NCBI GenBank assembly: GCA_951813545.1
Contig: CATOTL010000001.1
Span: forward strand, 186,001-250,000
Reading direction: 5' to 3'
Length of the DNA: 64,000 nucleotides
Source of the DNA: an uncultured Poribacteria bacterium
GTDB lineage: Bacteria; Poribacteria; WGA-4E; WGA-3G
Shown: in pieces, positions 60,259 to 64,000 of the stretch
Layout: each line of letters begins with the position of its first letter
Position numbering within the stretch: the first letter of the stretch is position 1
Program-made: the position numbers and the translations under genes
The notes under the pieces: generated by a model
Database searches by the model: none
What the model saw: the letters and a program-made list of their open reading frames with translations, nothing else
Told to the model about the DNA's origin: nothing

Positions 60259-61272
60259 ATGAAACGCACCCGCACTTATGTGGTGTTAGGAGTAGCGTTC
60301 TTGCTAAATAGCAGTCTGTTCGTCAGTAACGGTTGGGCGATTGAAAGGGATGTCCTCTCTTTTGTTACGAGAAAAGACAGGGGACGTTCTATCCAACTCA
60401 TAAATACCCAAGGCGAATTCCTTCAAACACTGATGGTAGAAGGACCTATAGCCCACTTCACTTGGTCCCCTGACGGACGCTCGATTGCCTACAGTTCCAA
60501 TCGCAATGGGGATCCTGATATTTATGTAATGGATGTAAAAACGGATACACATCGGCGGTTAACCTTTGATGATGGGAGGGATTGGTGGCCCTCGTGGTCG
60601 CCGAATGGGAAATGGATCGCATTCGCCTCAAATCGCGCAGGGGAGATAGACCTCTACAGAATGGATGCGAATGGAGAAAACGTCAAGCGGCTGACGAACC
60701 AAGGCGACTGCAAAGAACCTGCCTGGTCCCCGGACAGTCAACGGATCGCCTTTATTTCAAAATCTGCTCTTTTTGTGATGACTGCTGAGGGAAAAGGGGT
60801 GCGGCGGCTCGCAGATACATTTTCTACCGGATGCGCGTGGTCCCCTGACGGTAAAGAGATTGCTTTTGTTCCACGAGGAGATGCTGTCGGAGGGAAGGCT
60901 CTTTTTAGTATTAACAGAGATGGCAAAAACATGCGGCAACTTACCCAGTTGTATAAAGGACTCGTAGCAATCTTTGAACCTACATGGTCGCCGAGTGGAA
61001 AATGGATCGCCTATCTTTTAGTTCAACCACCAGAAAAACTCCTTGAGGGGCAAGTGGTTCTGGCAGAAGAGTTTTTTGCTAACTCAGTCATTTGTATCGC
61101 GAATACAGCAGACCGTGGCGGTGGAGAACCAATTGAAGCCACGAGAAGATTGGTAGCTAGTCTTAAGTGGGCACCGGAGGGATTTCTCTCAGTATCACCG
61201 AGCGCGGAGAAGCAGACAACCCTCTGGAGCAAACTCAAGCAATCTGAAAAGTATAGTAAAACCAAAAAATAA
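60259..61272 (+). CDS. exported TolB-type beta-propeller protein 2
   Basis: 337 residues, ATG at 60259 after GGAGGG. Signal peptide MKRTRTYVVLGVAFLLNSSL to NGWA. Blades: FTWSPDGRSIAYSSNRNGDP, PSWSPNGKWIAFASNRAGEI, PAWSPDSQRIAFIS, CAWSPDGKEIAFV, PTWSPSGKWIAYLL. The last codons (YSKTKK and stop) are supplied by the end of a MITE. Paralog of 58319-59338. Confidence 0.75.
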   Translation: MKRTRTYVVLGVAFLLNSSLFVSNGWAIERDVLSFVTRKDRGRSIQLINTQGEFLQTLMVEGPIAHFTWSPDGRSIAYSSNRNGDPDIYVMDVKTDTHRRLTFDDGRDWWPSWSPNGKWIAFASNRAGEIDLYRMDANGENVKRLTNQGDCKEPAWSPDSQRIAFISKSALFVMTAEGKGVRRLADTFSTGCAWSPDGKEIAFVPRGDAVGGKALFSINRDGKNMRQLTQLYKGLVAIFEPTWSPSGKWIAYLLVQPPEKLLEGQVVLAEEFFANSVICIANTADRGGGEPIEATRRLVASLKWAPEGFLSVSPSAEKQTTLWSKLKQSEKYSKTKK

Positions 61273-61368
61273 GTTACATTTTAGAGAACGACAAACCTTT
61301 CCTTCGCTGGCGGGGTTTGGAACCCCGCCTTTTATAGGTGTATCGTTAAATTGTAGGTTTTGTTTATA
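61252..61368. mobile_element. diverged TA-target MITE overlapping the propeller 2 stop
   Basis: TATAGTAAAACC at the left, GGTTTTGTTTATA at the right, central GGCGGGGTTTGGAACCCCGCC hairpin. Its first bases encode the end of the upstream gene. Confidence 0.6.
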
Positions 61369-61369
61369 A

Positions 61370-62281
61370 ATGGAAGACATCTCAATGCTATACACCGATT
61401 TTGAAAAAACACTCGAATCACGCCTTGAAACCCGTGCGGACCTGTATCCACACGCATCAGAATACCATCGCGTCCGACTTGAGCAAACGATTCACCATCT
61501 GTTGAACTCCATCTTGGCACAGACAGATGCCCTTATGCAACAACCTGATGGGAGTTGGACACACACCGAAGAGATTGTCAGCGATATTCTCTACTGTGGG
61601 GAGATGGATGTAGACCAGCTCTTCGCACTCGAAATTCCGAACGAATTGACGGCGGATAGAGATTTTGAGGCAATCAAAACAAAACTCTACGAAACGAAGT
61701 ATTATCCTATCGGTGAACACCTGAATTATATCTCATTTCCGCCGGCTCTGGAACGGAAGGCGTTCATTGAGAAGCACTTCAGCCGTTTCAAAGAGAAATC
61801 GCATTTCTGCGATCTCGGTTTCGGTCCCGGCGTGCTAACGGCGTTTATTTTGGAGCAGGACACTTCGTGGCGTGTGGAGGGTGTTGATATTAGCAGGGAC
61901 TGCCTTCACCACGCCCAGAGGCTTCTGGAGAAAAAGAAGGTTTTGGCAAGGAGCGAATTGTCAGTTGCCGATGTCCGTAGTTTACCCTATCCTGACGACA
62001 CCTTTGATGTCGTTATCGCCGTTGAAGTGCTTGAGCATATCCCAGACCCTGAAGCCGGTTTAGCCGAAGCGATGCGCGTGCTGAAACCCGGCGGATACGC
62101 GATGACCGCACTCCCGGTGCAACTCCCAATGTTAATGCATCTCTACGACTTTGATACGCCCGACGAAGTCTTAGCACTCTATGAAAAAGTCGGGCTTCAG
62201 GTCATTGACTTTGAAACGAAGGAGTTCCAGCGTCAAGCGGGTCCCTTCATGGATACGTTCGCGTTGAGCGTCAATCCTTAA
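61370..62281 (+). CDS. class I SAM-dependent methyltransferase
   Basis: 303 residues (ATG at 61370; MLYTDFEKTLESRL at 61385 is an alternative). After a helical N-terminus of about 135 residues come motif I HFCDLGFGPGVLTAFIL, motif II WRVEGVDISRDCL, LPYPDDTFDVVIAVEVLEHI and VLKPGGYAMTALP, a Methyltransf_11-type core. Substrate unknown. Follows the peptide-propeller unit in the same direction, so it could modify the peptide or a related product. Confidence 0.8.
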   Translation: MEDISMLYTDFEKTLESRLETRADLYPHASEYHRVRLEQTIHHLLNSILAQTDALMQQPDGSWTHTEEIVSDILYCGEMDVDQLFALEIPNELTADRDFEAIKTKLYETKYYPIGEHLNYISFPPALERKAFIEKHFSRFKEKSHFCDLGFGPGVLTAFILEQDTSWRVEGVDISRDCLHHAQRLLEKKKVLARSELSVADVRSLPYPDDTFDVVIAVEVLEHIPDPEAGLAEAMRVLKPGGYAMTALPVQLPMLMHLYDFDTPDEVLALYEKVGLQVIDFETKEFQRQAGPFMDTFALSVNP

Positions 62282-62382
62282 AAAACGTGAGTTCGATTAA
62301 TTTCAAGAAATCCCTATTTTTCTGCGAGTTTGACACAGGTACCCAACGCCCAAAAAAGGGACCAAAGACACTAAAAACGCAG

Positions 62383-62512
62383 CCCCAGCGGGGCGATATG
62401 TTTATAGATACATTATACACCCGAAGACCTAAGCCCCAGCGGGGCGGCATCTGTAAGAGCATCTGAAAAGAATCTTCAGATATTTCTATCAATGCCAATC
62501 GATTACAAGAGA
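62383..62512. repeat. GCCCCAGCGGGGC repeats and shared tail
   Basis: Two GCCCCAGCGGGGC palindromes (near 62391 and 62434). The stretch GCATCTGTAAGAGCATCTGA to about 62510 resembles 6490-6560. Occupies the gap before the prepilin peptidase gene together with the MITE. Confidence 0.5.
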
Positions 62513-62534
62513 GCTCTTAACAGCATCCAACGTT

Positions 62535-62651
62535 TATAGTAAAATCCAAAAATATGTGGACGGTTGTTCGGTGAACGAACCTCCACAGCCGCTGGCGAGG
62601 ATTGTATCCTCGCCTCCCCGCGGTGTCCAAGTAATTGTGGATTTTACCATA
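62535..62651. mobile_element. diverged TA-target MITE
   Basis: TATAGTAAAATCCA at the left and TGGATTTTACCATA at the right match at 13 of 14 positions; hairpin GGCGAGG-ATTGTA-TCCTCGCC in the centre; an extra GGTTGTTCGGTGAACGAACC palindrome on the left side. The frame open from 62564 is MITE sequence. Confidence 0.75.
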
Positions 62652-62680
62652 GTATATCAACGAAAGGTTTTTATTATACG

Positions 62681-63817
62681 ATGTCGGTTTACGAATACTT
62701 TCTTATCTTTTTAGCACTTATTTTCTGCGGTTATGCCAGTTATACTGACCTGAAAACGCAGAAAATCCGCAACGTCTGTTCGCTCGGACTCCTTTACGGT
62801 GGGACGCTGAGCCAACTGATGGCGTGGTATCTCGGCACAACAACGCCGCTCTACATCTTAGCACTTTTCTTCGGGAGCGGACTCATCGCCTTTGCGTTCT
62901 ATTGGTTCGGTATCTTCTCACCCGGAGATTCCAAACTCTTTTGGGGACTGTGCCTCATTTTCCCGCTATCACTTTTCAGCAACCTGAGCGGAACGTTAAG
63001 TTTTCCGCCGTTGATACTCACGCTGAATATCATCATTCCGTATTCAGTCGGCGTGTTTGGGTATCTGATTTTTAAGTTTGTGTTGATGCCAAACAAACTG
63101 GCACTCCTTCAAGCGTTCTTTACCGCAAACTTCCAGAAAACAGCACTCCTCGAAAAACTTTTCAACCTGCTCTTCTTCATCGGTATCGGGACCGCCCTGA
63201 CATTTCTTTTTCAATGGATCGGGTGGCAGCCCGATCAGGTGCTGCGTCTGATTCTGGTTTTGGGGGCGTTCGCCTTAGTTCAGAAGTTGCTCTCGCCGAT
63301 CCCGAAAACGCCGGTCTATTACGCGATTGTTGGGTTCGCGTGTGTATGGCTCTCGGTGCAGTCGGCACCCTCTGTGCCGGCACTGCTCTCCGGTTTCGCC
63401 CTTTTCTTAGGACTCTATCTCGTCGTTTTTGTTATTGCCAAGCAGTTGGTGCTCGGTTTAGCAAGTATAATGTTCGACAATCCCGTTGACGTGAATGGGC
63501 TACAGGTCGGTATGATTCCCGCCGAGCAGATTATTCGGGTGCCGCAACCAGACGGCTCTGTCCGCTATGAAAGAAAGCAGGTCGGATTTTCAAGCGGTTG
63601 GGACGACAACGTTATTGTTTCACCGGATCCAGCAGGGCTTGACGCAGAGGAGATCGCACAATTACAGCACCTTGCGGCACGCGGTGCACTTGCGGAATTT
63701 GAGAATCAGATAAGGATTCAACCCTCTATCCGCTTCGCACCGGTGATCGCTATCGGGGCACTTCTCACGGTTCTCTGTCAAGGACCCTTCTATCTGAAGT
63801 TGATGCAGCTATTTTAA
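62681..63817 (+). CDS. A24-type prepilin peptidase
   Basis: 378 residues from the ATG at 62681 (MSVYEYFLIFLALIFCGYAS); AAAGG lies 14 nt ahead. YTDLKTQKIRN and FSPGDSKLFWGL carry the two catalytic Asp of aspartic prepilin peptidases. Eight or so transmembrane segments. A C-terminal soluble loop of about 100 residues (IRVPQPDGSVRYERKQ onward) and a last hydrophobic helix are unusual for the family. Cleaves, and may methylate, type IV pilin-like leader peptides. Confidence 0.78.
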   Translation: MSVYEYFLIFLALIFCGYASYTDLKTQKIRNVCSLGLLYGGTLSQLMAWYLGTTTPLYILALFFGSGLIAFAFYWFGIFSPGDSKLFWGLCLIFPLSLFSNLSGTLSFPPLILTLNIIIPYSVGVFGYLIFKFVLMPNKLALLQAFFTANFQKTALLEKLFNLLFFIGIGTALTFLFQWIGWQPDQVLRLILVLGAFALVQKLLSPIPKTPVYYAIVGFACVWLSVQSAPSVPALLSGFALFLGLYLVVFVIAKQLVLGLASIMFDNPVDVNGLQVGMIPAEQIIRVPQPDGSVRYERKQVGFSSGWDDNVIVSPDPAGLDAEEIAQLQHLAARGALAEFENQIRIQPSIRFAPVIAIGALLTVLCQGPFYLKLMQLF

Positions 63818-63825
63818 GAGTTATC

Positions 63826-63906
63826 AGTTGTCAGTACGATTTTTCTGCGAAAAATCTTTCAGTTATCAGTGGTTATCAGTTATCAGTTATCGGTTATCAG
63901 TTAAAG
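63826..63906. repeat. short tandem CAGTTATCAGTT repeats
   Basis: Runs of GTTATCAGT heptamer-like units. Related runs lie near 2295, 3030, 6195, 11295, 16745, 24697 and 24755, always between genes. 63907-63973 shows no gene. Confidence 0.6.
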
Positions 63907-63973
63907 AGGTTTGTTCCGGTATTCCGTCAACCTATAGACTTCACCAGAAACCTTGACACCCCAAGACATCTCT

Positions 63974-64000
63974 GTAAGGGCGAGGTCACCTCGCCCCTAC
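63974..64000. repeat. 27-bp palindromic repeat, intergenic copy
   Basis: GTAAGGGCGAGG-TCA-CCTCGCCCCTAC, same length, centre and arm ends as 57139-57165; runs to the window edge. Confidence 0.75.

Noticed and set aside
1..64000. rRNA or tRNA genes
   Set aside because: Looked for cloverleaf-like and conserved rRNA stretches by eye and saw none; a tRNAscan or Infernal run would be decisive.

Overview
The window reads like part of a repeat-rich, IS-loaded bacterial genome with abundant host- or matrix-interaction genes. Paired dockerin-type repeats (INILDLVLVAN), WD40 and TolB-type propellers, LRRs, tandem glycosyltransferases, and many IS200/IS605 and IscB-like elements together recall sponge symbionts of the Candidatus Poribacteria type. 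That assignment is inference from gene style only; no rRNA, tRNA or marker gene was seen. Two iteron/Rep_3 modules mean that at least the middle is plasmid-derived or sits on a plasmid or chromid.

Region 1 (1-16.6 kb, minus strand): six tandem copies of a two-gene unit, a transglutaminase-like protein followed 16-19 nt later by a small putative lipoprotein. Four units are complete. Two keep the lipoprotein but only a stub of the enzyme. The array is broken up by a TnpB element, a tnpB-less mini-element, an IsrB-type element and several MITEs, and glycosyltransferases are translationally coupled to one unit.

Region 2 (16.7-32.8 kb, minus strand): a long surface-glycan operon-like run. It has a GT-B transferase, six GT25-like transferases across regions 1 and 2 (one frameshifted, plus one stub), two secreted glycosidase-like proteins with dockerins, a sulfotransferase, an FkbM-type methyltransferase, three FGGY-type kinases, a cytidylyltransferase, NeuA and NeuB. 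It points to a sulfated or methylated glycan containing a nonulosonic acid.

Region 3 (32.8-54 kb): mobile and plasmid-like DNA. An IS605 tnpA-tnpB element carries a nested IsrB-type element. Two convergent Rep_3 initiators have their own iterons and inverted, related outer flanks. There are also a double winged-helix protein, a WD40-dockerin protein that has lost its normal 5' end, three more TnpB elements and a MITE-broken outer-membrane-protein gene.

Region 4 (54-64 kb, plus strand): the most interesting part. Two GT4 glycosyltransferases carry an N-terminal PqqD-like (RRE-like) domain. Downstream, a short four-cysteine peptide with a conserved leader, a hairpin and a TolB-type propeller gene occur twice, with remnants of the glycosyltransferase and propeller genes between the copies. 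This looks like a duplicated cassette for a secreted, possibly glycosylated ribosomal peptide. A SAM methyltransferase and a prepilin peptidase follow.
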